Assembly: GCA_002420235.1 (NCBI GenBank)
Contig: DIHQ01000083.1
Location: forward strand, 1 to 5,551
DNA length: 5,551 nucleotides
Direction of reading: 5' to 3'
Source: Flavobacteriales bacterium UBA5692
GTDB taxonomy: Bacteria; Bacteroidota; Bacteroidia; Flavobacteriales_D; Sanyastnellaceae
The first letter of the stretch is position 1, and every line of letters starts with the position of its first letter. The notes under the pieces are model-generated. The model was not told the DNA's origin. It saw only the letters and a program-made list of their open reading frames with translations, and made no database searches. Both the position numbers and the translations under genes were made by a program. This document shows, one piece after another, positions 1 through 5,551 of the stretch.

Positions 1-382
1 TCTTGACTTCGCCTGTGGCAGGTGCTGAAATTACCACCTTACCGGCACCGGATTTGAGGTGTAAGCCCGCCTTCTCCTTACTCGTGAATGCACCTGTAGA
101 CTCCACCACCACGTCTACACCGAGGGAGTCCCAAGGCAGTTTAACTGGATCGCGCTCAGCTGAAATACTGATTGTCGCTCCGTTGACTACAAAATTTCCA
201 TCGGATACTTCAACTGTCCCGTTAAATCTTCCATGGATGCTGTCAAACTTCAGCAGGTGTGCAAGGGTGTCAACATCCGTTAAGTCATTAATGGCTACAA
301 CATTCAAATCGTTGCGACCCAAAATTTGACGGAAGGCGAGACGGCCAATTCGACCAAAACCATTGATGGCAATTTTCTTCAT
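1..382 (-). CDS. gap: Type I glyceraldehyde-3-phosphate dehydrogenase, N-terminal part (runs off the window)
   Basis: Cytosolic glycolytic enzyme that oxidises glyceraldehyde 3-phosphate with NAD+ and phosphate to 1,3-bisphosphoglycerate. The minus-strand frame opens with ATG at 382 and is still open at position 1, giving 127 codons of an expected 330-335. What is visible is the NAD-binding Rossmann half: the glycine-rich NGFGRIGR motif at residues 7-14, the IND motif at 31-33 whose Asp normally selects NAD over NADP, the family segment KFDSIHGRF at 45-53, VVVESTGAF at 91-99, and KVVISAPA at 115-122. The catalytic Cys/His half lies outside the window. The start is fixed because the Rossmann motif begins only six residues in. 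The gene follows pfkA by 20 bases on the same strand, so the two are probably co-transcribed. Upstream is A-rich with no Shine-Dalgarno, as usual in Bacteroidota. The family assignment is certain; the gap/gapA paralogue name is conventional. Confidence 0.97.
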   Translation of the reverse strand, partial: MKKIAINGFGRIGRLAFRQILGRNDLNVVAINDLTDVDTLAHLLKFDSIHGRFNGTVEVSDGNFVVNGATISISAERDPVKLPWDSLGVDVVVESTGAFTSKEKAGLHLKSGAGKVVISAPATGEVK

Positions 383-402
383 TTCGGTTACATTCTATTT
401 GG

Positions 403-1374
403 TTAGATGGAAAGTATTTTTGCTATTCTGACCTCGTCTTTTAGCGTGGACGTCTTGTTTTCGATAACTTCTTCAAAAGGGTAATATACTAGTTGATCGT
501 TCACGACCCCGGCCATGACACTCTTCTTGCCGGAAAGCAAACCCTCCACTGCTGCAACTCCCAATCGTGACGCCAACACACGATCTGCACAACTGGGATC
601 GCCACCTCTTTGCAGGTGACCCAAGACTGTGACCCGCGTCTCGTATTTGTTGTCAATGGCATGCACCTTCGTTGCAATTTCAAAAGCACCTCCTTCCGGA
701 TGACCTTCCGCAACAATAACAATGCTGGATGTTTTATTCGAGGCTTGGCCTAAATCCAAAATGCCTACGAGGTCTTGGATGGACAATCCCGTTTCTGGGG
801 TCATTACGGCTACTGCACCCGTGGCAATACCAGCGTTCAAAGCAATAAAGCCGCTGTCACGACCCATGACCTCGACGAAAAATAGACGATTGTGGCTGTC
901 CGCCGTATCGCGAATTTTATCAACCGCCTCAACAACGGTATTGGTCGCCGTATCGAAGCCAATCGTGAAATCAGACCCGGAGAGGTCGTTATCAATTGTT
1001 CCAGGCAATCCAATGATGGGAAATCCCGTTTCTTTCCCAAGCAACATTGAGCCTGTAAATGTTCCGTTTCCTCCGATAACTACCAAAGCATCCACCTCAT
1101 TCTCAAGTAAAGACTGATGAGCCTTGCGACGGCCTTCTTCAAGACGGAATTCATCACAACGAGCTGATTTCAAGATGGTGCCACCTCGGCCGAGAATCTT
1201 TGCAACGGATCGCACGTGCAGACGTTTGAAGTCACCGTTAATCAACCCCTGGAAGCCTTGGAAAACTCCAACAGCTTCGCAACCATGGTAGACCGCGGTC
1301 CGCACTACTGCTCGGATGGCAGCATTCATCCCTGGCGCATCACCTCCTGACGTTAAAACGGCAATTTTCTTCAT
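403..1374 (-). CDS. pfkA: ATP-dependent 6-phosphofructokinase
   Basis: Cytosolic enzyme phosphorylating fructose 6-phosphate to fructose 1,6-bisphosphate, the committing step of glycolysis. At 323 residues it is full length (E. coli PfkA has 320). Visible motifs are the nucleotide loop TSGGDAPGMN (8-17), allosteric-site arginines R21 and R25, GGNGTF (101-106), the catalytic PGTIDND (124-130, base D128), MGRDSG (170-175), ETR (245-247) and GHLQRGG (252-258). Gly104 and Gly125 sit where pyrophosphate-dependent enzymes carry Asp and Lys, which argues for ATP as donor. One oddity is that residue 103 is Asn (codon AAC, 1066-1068), where E. coli has the Mg-ATP-binding Asp103. The frame extends upstream to a GTG at 1440, but those 22 residues resemble nothing in the family, so ATG at 1374 (MKKIAVLTSGG) is chosen. 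It is the first gene of a pfkA-gap operon and is divergent from the NUDIX regulator. Confidence 0.97.
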   Translation of the reverse strand: MKKIAVLTSGGDAPGMNAAIRAVVRTAVYHGCEAVGVFQGFQGLINGDFKRLHVRSVAKILGRGGTILKSARCDEFRLEEGRRKAHQSLLENEVDALVVIGGNGTFTGSMLLGKETGFPIIGLPGTIDNDLSGSDFTIGFDTATNTVVEAVDKIRDTADSHNRLFFVEVMGRDSGFIALNAGIATGAVAVMTPETGLSIQDLVGILDLGQASNKTSSIVIVAEGHPEGGAFEIATKVHAIDNKYETRVTVLGHLQRGGDPSCADRVLASRLGVAAVEGLLSGKKSVMAGVVNDQLVYYPFEEVIENKTSTLKDEVRIAKILSI

Positions 1375-1451
1375 GTAAATGCTTTGTAAAATAGGGTCGA
1401 AGACACAGGACGGCCGCGAAGTTAACAACTGAAATAACACAATCGCATCCT

Positions 1452-1470
1452 AAGTGTTTGAAATACACTT
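1452..1470. promoter_or_regulatory. 19-base inverted repeat, candidate regulator operator
   Basis: The sequence AAGTGTTTGAAATACACTT has perfect 6-base arms (AAGTGT and ACACTT) around a 7-base centre, with one further matching pair inside the centre. It ends within the likely -33 region of the regulator promoter and lies 78-96 bases upstream of the pfkA start. Its position in a divergent promoter region next to a DNA-binding regulator gene makes it a natural operator candidate for autoregulation and perhaps for control of pfkA-gap. The arms are too short and AT-rich to suggest a terminator, and no run of T follows of the usual length. The symmetry is seen directly; binding by the adjacent regulator is inference. 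Confidence 0.5.
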
Positions 1471-1500
1471 TTATCTCATACAAGCTGTATTGTACTTTTG
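1469..1500 (+). promoter_or_regulatory. Bacteroidota-type promoter for the regulator-cotH-amylase operon
   Basis: TACTTTTG at 1493-1500 matches the Bacteroidota primary-sigma -7 consensus TAnnTTTG at every fixed base. Twenty bases upstream, TTTT at 1469-1472 is a weak version of the -33 TTTG box. The expected transcription start falls about 4-8 bases after the final G, close to the ATG at 1506, so the mRNA would have almost no leader. The -33 side overlaps the right arm of the palindrome, which would suit repression. The -7 match is seen directly; the start site is inferred. Confidence 0.55.
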
Positions 1501-1505
1501 AAACT

Positions 1506-2219
1506 ATGCAATTCAATGAGTCTCTGCACCTTTCTGTTGACTGTGTACTTTTTGGGTACGATGATAACGGACTTAAAGTGTTATTGATTAACCAAAAAGA
1601 GGATACCTATGCCCATGGCAACCAACAACCTATGTCCCAGCTTCCGGGTGATCTCATCCTGATTGAAGAAGGACTAGACGCGGCGGCAGAGCGCGTTTTG
1701 TTCGAACTCACCCAGGTAAACGGTGTGTACCTGAAGCAATTCCACGCATACGGCGACCCCAATCGCGTGAGTGGCCATAAGGACCGCACTTGGCTACGTT
1801 CAGTGCGTAGCATGCCTGAGCAACGAGTGGTAACCGTTGGATACCTTGGGCTCGTCAGCCTTCACGATCACGACCCGCGACCCGCGTCATTCGCAGGTGG
1901 GGTAAGGTGGGTCGATGTTGATGAAGTTGGCCCTCTTGCCTTTGACCACAACGACATTCTAGATGGAGCCATCGAGGCTCTTCAAAATCAACTGGAAAGC
2001 CATCACATCAGTTTTGAATTACTGCCTAAGAAATTCACCTTGAGCCAACTTCAGGCATTGTACGAAACGGTTTTACATAAAAAGTTGGACAAGCGCAATT
2101 TTCGGAAAAACATAAAAAAGATGAGCCACGTAGTTCCACTCGATGAAAAACAACAGGGCGTGATGCACAAACCTGCCCAGCTATTTAGTTTCAATCCTGA
2201 CCAGATTGAACATGAATAA
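1506..2219 (+). CDS. NUDIX-fold transcription regulator with C-terminal winged helix (NrtR-like)
   Basis: Predicted cytosolic DNA-binding regulator of 237 residues. Residues 9-155 form a NUDIX-type domain (SVDCVLFGYDDNGLKVLLI near the start, then LPGDLI and AAERVLFELT). The NUDIX box is degenerate: aligned to Gx5Ex7REUxEExGU, the Gly is Asp49, the RE pair is Arg63-Val64, the second Glu of the EE pair is Leu68, and the Gly is Gln70. Hydrolase activity is therefore unlikely. The loop GDPNRVSGHKDRTWLR (83-98) followed by RVVTVGYLGLV (107-117) is typical of Bacteroidota members. Residues 172-233 (FTLSQLQALYETVL, KKLDKRNFRKNIKKM, then HKPAQLFSFN) are the winged-helix domain. Relatives regulate NAD metabolism or sugar catabolism (NrtR and AraR types). 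Here, divergence from pfkA-gap and fusion into an amylase operon suggest a carbohydrate signal, which is inference. ATG 1506 is preferred over TTG 1458 because the promoter -7 element lies between them. The end overlaps the next gene by 8 bases. Confidence 0.87.
   Translation: MQFNESLHLSVDCVLFGYDDNGLKVLLINQKEDTYAHGNQQPMSQLPGDLILIEEGLDAAAERVLFELTQVNGVYLKQFHAYGDPNRVSGHKDRTWLRSVRSMPEQRVVTVGYLGLVSLHDHDPRPASFAGGVRWVDVDEVGPLAFDHNDILDGAIEALQNQLESHHISFELLPKKFTLSQLQALYETVLHKKLDKRNFRKNIKKMSHVVPLDEKQQGVMHKPAQLFSFNPDQIEHE
2212..2219 (+). other. 8-base gene overlap ATGAATAA (regulator stop inside the start of the CotH gene)
   Basis: The CotH-protein ATG at 2212-2214 lies upstream of the regulator stop TAA at 2217-2219 in another frame. 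No Shine-Dalgarno precedes it, so translation of the second gene probably depends on ribosomes finishing the first. This supports one transcript for regulator and CotH protein. Confidence 0.8.
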
Positions 2220-4500
2220 ATGGACGCGTCAGGGGTTTTTTGCTTTATTTGGGCTTTGGGGCGTTACTGTGGTTTCCGCTCAGAATGTCGGTATAAACTG
2301 GCATCCCCCAGATGGCTTTGCCTACCAAAGTGAAGCCTTACCCGAGATACATGTGACGTGCGATCAATTGGATTGGATGCTCCAGCAGGAGAACTGGTAT
2401 TCCAATGTCGAACATCCCGCAACATTTGTTTTCATCAGTCCAACAGGCTCAGATACAATTAGTAATGTGGGGTTTCGCCTGCGTGGCAACACTTCGCGTG
2501 AAGCCCCCAAAAAGTCGTACAAAATCTCCTTTAATACGTTTGACTCTAGTCAATCGTGGGAGGGTTTGCAGAAGATGAACCTCAACGGCGAACACAACGA
2601 CCCCAGCGCAATGCGAGCAAGACTTTCCTGGGAGTGCCTGCGCGACGCGGGGGTTCCCGTATCACGCAGCACGCACCTGAAGCTCTTCATAAACGGTAAC
2701 TATTACGGGTTGTATTCTAACACCGAACACATCGATGGAGAATGGTTGGAAAAACGGTTCGAGCATGCACACGGGAATTTGTGGAAATGCACATATCCCG
2801 CGAACCTCGATTTTGTGAGTAACAACCCTAATGACTACAAATTTACACCAAGCTGGTCCGAGCAACGTATATACGAGTTAAAAACAAACAAGGCCATCGA
2901 TGATTACACCAGCCTCGCTGAGTTCATCGACGTTTTGAACAATTCCAACCTTGACGAAATGCCTTGCGCACTTGAAGCCATCTTTGATGTAGACGCATAC
3001 CTTAAAGCTGCTGCAGGTGAAATCCTCTTTGGCCACTGGGACAACTACATAGGGAACAAGAACAATTTCTATTTGTACGAACGAACCACGGACGGTCGGC
3101 TTATGTACATCCCTTATGATATGGATAATACGGCTGGTATTCAGTGGTTTGGGGAGTGGAGCGACCAAGACATTTACAGCTGGACAGCAGAGAATGACCG
3201 CGTACTTTACACCCGTTTGCTCGAGGTTGAAACATACCGCAATCGGTTTACGTGGTACATACAATGGTGGATGGATTCATTCTACACCACCAATTGGGTA
3301 GAGGCTCGGGGCATGTGGTTAATCGACCTGATGAGCGATGCTATCGAACAGGATATTTACTATCCTGAGTCCTATGGTTTTAATCCAACAGATTTTGTCA
3401 ATTCCATAACAGAGGCGTGGGGAAATCATGTTGCACACTCTCCACTTGACTACGCTAGTTCAAGAATTTTCTGGGCCGACATCCAATCCGACCCCCTCCC
3501 CACCAACATTAGCCCAATTCTCCAATGTTGGGCAGAAGGTCCGGTATTGAATGATTCGCTGCACATCCAATGCTGGGCACCGGAATTAACTGAGTCAACA
3601 GATTGGTTTGTAGAAGCAGAAGTTGAGCGAGACGGTAATTTGGAAACCTTTGTGCTCGATCCCGCCGGAGGCAGCCTACATGGATACGGTTGGTCCAAGA
3701 CCGTTCCTCTCAACGGATCTGAAGATGTTTTTTGGCGTGCCTTTGCCACAGATCCTCAAGGAGCAATCCAGCATTCACCTTGCACCTTGACCCGGATCTG
3801 GAATACGTTTGCCGATTCCCCGATATTAATAAACGAAGTGATGCCAATCAACACCGGATTCACAAGCGATGAAAACGGTAACGATGGAGATTGGGTCGAG
3901 CTCATTAATACAGGTGCAGTTCCGTATAATTGCGATGGACTGTTCCTCAGCAACCGACACATGGAACCTTGGCGCTTTCCGCTACCGAGTGTTACATTGA
4001 ATCCCGGGCAGCACCTGCTCGTCTGGTGCGACGATAACCCACAAGCTGGTTCCTTGCACGCCAATTTTACGCTGGCCGGTGGTGGTGATGAAGTCTACCT
4101 CTTCACTTTGGATGACGAGCGTTGGCGAGCAATCGACGTGATCAATTGGACCGAAGCAATCGGGAATTTTAGCCTTGGCCGTGTGACCGATGGCGCGCAA
4201 GAATGGGTTTGGTTCAATCCAAACTCGTCGAGCCCACCAACACCAAACGGTGCAAATGGAACAACGATGATCGTGAACGATGAAGGTGATCACTCCGTTC
4301 TGATTCCTACCGTTTGTGACCAACCGTGTTGGATTTCACTACTCCCCCCTACGCAATTGACCTTACGCGATATCAGCGGTAATGTTGTAGGGGAATTCCC
4401 AAGCGCATCGATTTTGTTAAATGGATACCCCACAGGACTATACTTTCTGACTAACGAGATCAATTCCGAATCAACGACACACAAAATCATTCTGAGATGA
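2212..4500 (+). CDS. Secreted CotH-kinase family protein with lamin-tail domain and T9SS-type C-terminus
   Basis: Predicted exported protein of 762 residues. Residues 1-23 are a signal peptide (Lys3 and Arg6, hydrophobic core, VSA cleavage before Gln24). Residues 45-420 match CotH: FRLRGNTSR (88-96), PKKSYKISF (99-107), KMNLNGEHNDPSAMRARLSW (121-140), FINGNYYGLYSNTEHID (159-175), DNYIGNKNNFYLYE (277-290) and the acidic IPYDMDNTAG (300-309). CotH proteins are atypical protein kinases first known from Bacillus spore coats; these conserved Asp/Asn clusters suggest an intact active site. Residues 432-530 are a linker or Ig-like region with two QCWA repeats (438-441, 453-456). Residues 536-640 (ILINEVMP, GDWVELINTG, NPGQHLLVW, FTLAGGGDEVYLF) form a lamin-tail domain. 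The end (about 708-762: LTLRDISGNVVG, PTGLYFL, THKIILR) resembles a type A T9SS sorting domain. ATG 2212 is preferred over TTG 2206. The gene is sandwiched between regulator and amylase, overlapping each. Its target is unknown. Confidence 0.9.
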   Translation: MNKWTRQGFFALFGLWGVTVVSAQNVGINWHPPDGFAYQSEALPEIHVTCDQLDWMLQQENWYSNVEHPATFVFISPTGSDTISNVGFRLRGNTSREAPKKSYKISFNTFDSSQSWEGLQKMNLNGEHNDPSAMRARLSWECLRDAGVPVSRSTHLKLFINGNYYGLYSNTEHIDGEWLEKRFEHAHGNLWKCTYPANLDFVSNNPNDYKFTPSWSEQRIYELKTNKAIDDYTSLAEFIDVLNNSNLDEMPCALEAIFDVDAYLKAAAGEILFGHWDNYIGNKNNFYLYERTTDGRLMYIPYDMDNTAGIQWFGEWSDQDIYSWTAENDRVLYTRLLEVETYRNRFTWYIQWWMDSFYTTNWVEARGMWLIDLMSDAIEQDIYYPESYGFNPTDFVNSITEAWGNHVAHSPLDYASSRIFWADIQSDPLPTNISPILQCWAEGPVLNDSLHIQCWAPELTESTDWFVEAEVERDGNLETFVLDPAGGSLHGYGWSKTVPLNGSEDVFWRAFATDPQGAIQHSPCTLTRIWNTFADSPILINEVMPINTGFTSDENGNDGDWVELINTGAVPYNCDGLFLSNRHMEPWRFPLPSVTLNPGQHLLVWCDDNPQAGSLHANFTLAGGGDEVYLFTLDDERWRAIDVINWTEAIGNFSLGRVTDGAQEWVWFNPNSSSPPTPNGANGTTMIVNDEGDHSVLIPTVCDQPCWISLLPPTQLTLRDISGNVVGEFPSASILLNGYPTGLYFLTNEINSESTTHKIILR
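4497..4500 (+). other. 4-base ATGA overlap between the CotH-protein gene and the amylase-type gene
   Basis: ATG at 4497-4499 shares ATGA with the CotH-protein stop TGA at 4498-4500, the classic arrangement for stop-restart coupling. A second in-frame ATG at 4503 would start two bases after the stop. Either way the two genes are adjacent with no room for a separate promoter or terminator, so they are almost certainly co-transcribed. Confidence 0.75.
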
Positions 4501-5551
4501 ATATGTACCAACGATTCCTATGCTGTTTCTTCGTCCCAATATGTCTATTGATTCCGAGGTTGCTAGAAGGTCAAGTGGTGTGGACTGAACCTGCATTTCC
4601 TACTGTGGACGACCAAGTGACACTCTATTACAACAGTGCTTTAGGCAACGGCGAATTACAAGGAGTCATCCCAGTGTACATCCATACGGGCGTCATCACT
4701 AACAACAGTAGCGGCCCCAGTGATTGGCAGAACGTTCAAACGGCTTGGGGAACAACTGACCCTCTCGCCCTTCTGAATCCCGAAGGCAACAGCATCCATA
4801 GCTTTGACTTCAATGGGTTGACCATCAGCGAGTACTACCAACTCGATGAAGGTGAAACAGTTGAAAGCGTGGCCATGGTGTTTAGGAACAGCACTGGCTC
4901 CTTGGTCGGACGAAATGCCGATGGATCCGACATCTTTTACGAAGTAAGCAGCGGTTCTTTCAGCACATCATTGCAAACCCCAGATAACGGATATGCCGTG
5001 CTCAACTTAGGCGATCAATACACGATTATTGGTAATGCCAGTGAATACTGCAATCTCAACTTGGAAATCAATGGAGAAATAGCGGCCACTATCAGTGGTA
5101 CGTCCATCACCTTCGATTTTCAGGCCACCGATGCAGGGCAGTTTAACATCGTCTTAGTGGGTACAACTGCTACCGGATTGACATCTGATGAAGCTAGCAT
5201 AACCGTGCTGCCAGAAACCCCCATCACCGGGTGGCCGCCCGCTGGCTCTGAAGACGGTATTCATTATCCTTCAATAACGAGCGCCTTCTTGCAGCTCCAT
5301 GCCCCGGGCAAGGAATTTGTATTTGTTGTCGGAGATTTCAACGATTGGCAATTGAGTTTCGATTACCTCATGACCCAAACCCCAGATGGCAACAAACATT
5401 GGATTGAAATCGATAGCCTCGAATCCGGAAATCAATATCGTTTTCACTACCACATTATGCCAGATAACATGCGCGTCGCTGACCCATACACTGAACTGGT
5501 CCTCGACCCGTGGAACGACCAATGGATTCCAGAATCTACTTACCCCAATAT
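4497..5551 (+). CDS. Secreted alpha-amylase-family (GH13) glycoside hydrolase, N-terminal part (runs off the window)
   Basis: An open frame of 351 codons with no stop inside the window. Residues 1-25 look like a signal peptide (Arg6, hydrophobic 7-19), with mature protein beginning near Gln26. Residues 27-150 form a beta-rich domain (EPAFPTVDDQVTLYYN, VYIHTGVITNNSSGPSDW, VAMVFRNSTGS) of the kind that precedes Bacteroidota secreted amylases. Residues about 157-238 look like an Ig-like domain. Residues 258-350 match a CBM48/E-set glycan-binding module: FVVGDFNDWQ (276-285), HWIEIDSL (301-308), YRFHYHI (314-320), then RVADPYTELVLDPWNDQWI (326-344), which in related proteins leads into the GH13 barrel. 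The catalytic barrel and any sorting domain lie beyond the edge, so activity and substrate (alpha-1,4-glucan expected) are inferred. ATG 4497, overlapping the previous stop, is preferred; ATG 4503 is possible. Co-transcription with a CotH protein and a regulator points to a regulated polysaccharide-use operon. Confidence 0.8.
   Translation, partial: MNMYQRFLCCFFVPICLLIPRLLEGQVVWTEPAFPTVDDQVTLYYNSALGNGELQGVIPVYIHTGVITNNSSGPSDWQNVQTAWGTTDPLALLNPEGNSIHSFDFNGLTISEYYQLDEGETVESVAMVFRNSTGSLVGRNADGSDIFYEVSSGSFSTSLQTPDNGYAVLNLGDQYTIIGNASEYCNLNLEINGEIAATISGTSITFDFQATDAGQFNIVLVGTTATGLTSDEASITVLPETPITGWPPAGSEDGIHYPSITSAFLQLHAPGKEFVFVVGDFNDWQLSFDYLMTQTPDGNKHWIEIDSLESGNQYRFHYHIMPDNMRVADPYTELVLDPWNDQWIPESTYPN

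Larger units (their letters stand above)
1375..1505. promoter_or_regulatory. Divergent control region between pfkA-gap and the NUDIX regulator operon
   Basis: This 131-base non-coding stretch separates two start codons that point away from each other, so it must hold the promoter of each operon. The right-facing promoter and an inverted repeat are listed separately. For the left-facing pfkA promoter I see no full TAnnTTTG element on the minus strand. The nearest partial match is TATTTTAC about a dozen bases before the pfkA ATG, without a convincing -33 box, so that promoter is not assigned. Two upstream extensions, a TTG at 1458 rightward and a GTG at 1440 leftward, would make this region partly coding, but neither is supported by family alignment. 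Confidence 0.7.

Noticed and set aside
3..329. Plus-strand open frame of 108 codons opposite gap
   Set aside because: It lies wholly antisense to a clearly conserved GAPDH coding frame and has no recognisable protein features.
383..402. Possible terminator or attenuator between pfkA and gap
   Set aside because: The 20-base spacer is AT-rich with no stem-loop, so read-through into gap is expected.
722..1117. Plus-strand open frame of 131 codons opposite pfkA
   Set aside because: It is antisense to the conserved PfkA active-site region, so its openness follows from the codon pattern of pfkA.
1383..1395. Partial -7 element TATTTTAC on the minus strand before pfkA
   Set aside because: It matches only part of TAnnTTTG, lies about a dozen bases from the ATG, and has no TTG box at a suitable distance, so I do not call it a promoter.
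1375..1440. Upstream extension of pfkA to a GTG at 1440 (22 extra residues)
   Set aside because: PfkA proteins begin with the KKIAVLTSGG strand, which starts at the ATG at 1374. The extra residues have no family match and would use up the control region.
1458..1505. TTG start at 1458 for the NUDIX regulator (16 extra residues)
   Set aside because: It is a rare start codon lying inside the palindrome and upstream of a perfect -7 element. The added residues precede the first NUDIX strand and look like translated promoter DNA.
1872..1887. Short direct repeat GACCCGC-GACCCGC within the regulator gene
   Set aside because: It is two copies only, within coding sequence (Asp-Pro-Arg-Pro region), and is consistent with chance and codon use.
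2878..3264. Minus-strand open frames inside the CotH and amylase genes (for example this one of 128 codons)
   Set aside because: They run against frames with clear domain motifs, lack promoters or recognisable domains, and are shadows of the real genes.

Overview
The window reads as chromosomal DNA from a member of the Bacteroidota, probably a Flavobacteriales-like free-living bacterium (the lower rank is a guess). Four things point there. A Bacteroidota-style promoter -7 element (TAnnTTTG) is present. No start codon has a Shine-Dalgarno sequence. One secreted protein ends in a C-terminal domain like those sorted by the type IX secretion system (T9SS). The NUDIX-winged-helix regulator, the CotH/lamin-tail protein and the amylase N-terminus all have a Bacteroidota look. 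Coding density is very high, and I see no rRNA, tRNA, insertion sequence, CRISPR array or phage gene.

Layout. Positions 1-1374 (minus strand) carry a two-gene glycolytic operon: pfkA (ATP-dependent 6-phosphofructokinase, complete) followed after 20 bases by gap (type I glyceraldehyde-3-phosphate dehydrogenase, only the first 127 codons inside the window). Positions 1375-1505 are the only real intergenic region, a divergent control region of 131 bases. It holds a 19-base inverted repeat (1452-1470) and a good Bacteroidota promoter facing right. Positions 1506-5551 (plus strand) carry a tightly packed three-gene operon: a NUDIX/winged-helix transcription regulator of the NrtR type, a secreted CotH-kinase/lamin-tail protein with a T9SS-type C-terminus, and the N-terminal 351 codons of a secreted alpha-amylase-family protein. 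These three genes overlap by 8 and 4 bases.

How they may work together (inference). The right-hand operon would break down starch-like or glycogen-like polymer outside the cell, and the left-hand operon carries out upper and middle glycolysis. The regulator sits between them, has lost the NUDIX catalytic glutamates, and belongs to a superfamily in which Bacteroidota members sense sugars. It is well placed to bind the shared palindrome and control itself, the secreted proteins and possibly pfkA-gap. The most interesting points are this regulator-operator arrangement, a CotH-type protein kinase in the same operon as an extracellular amylase, a possibly leaderless regulator mRNA, and an Asp-to-Asn change at the Mg-ATP site of PfkA.
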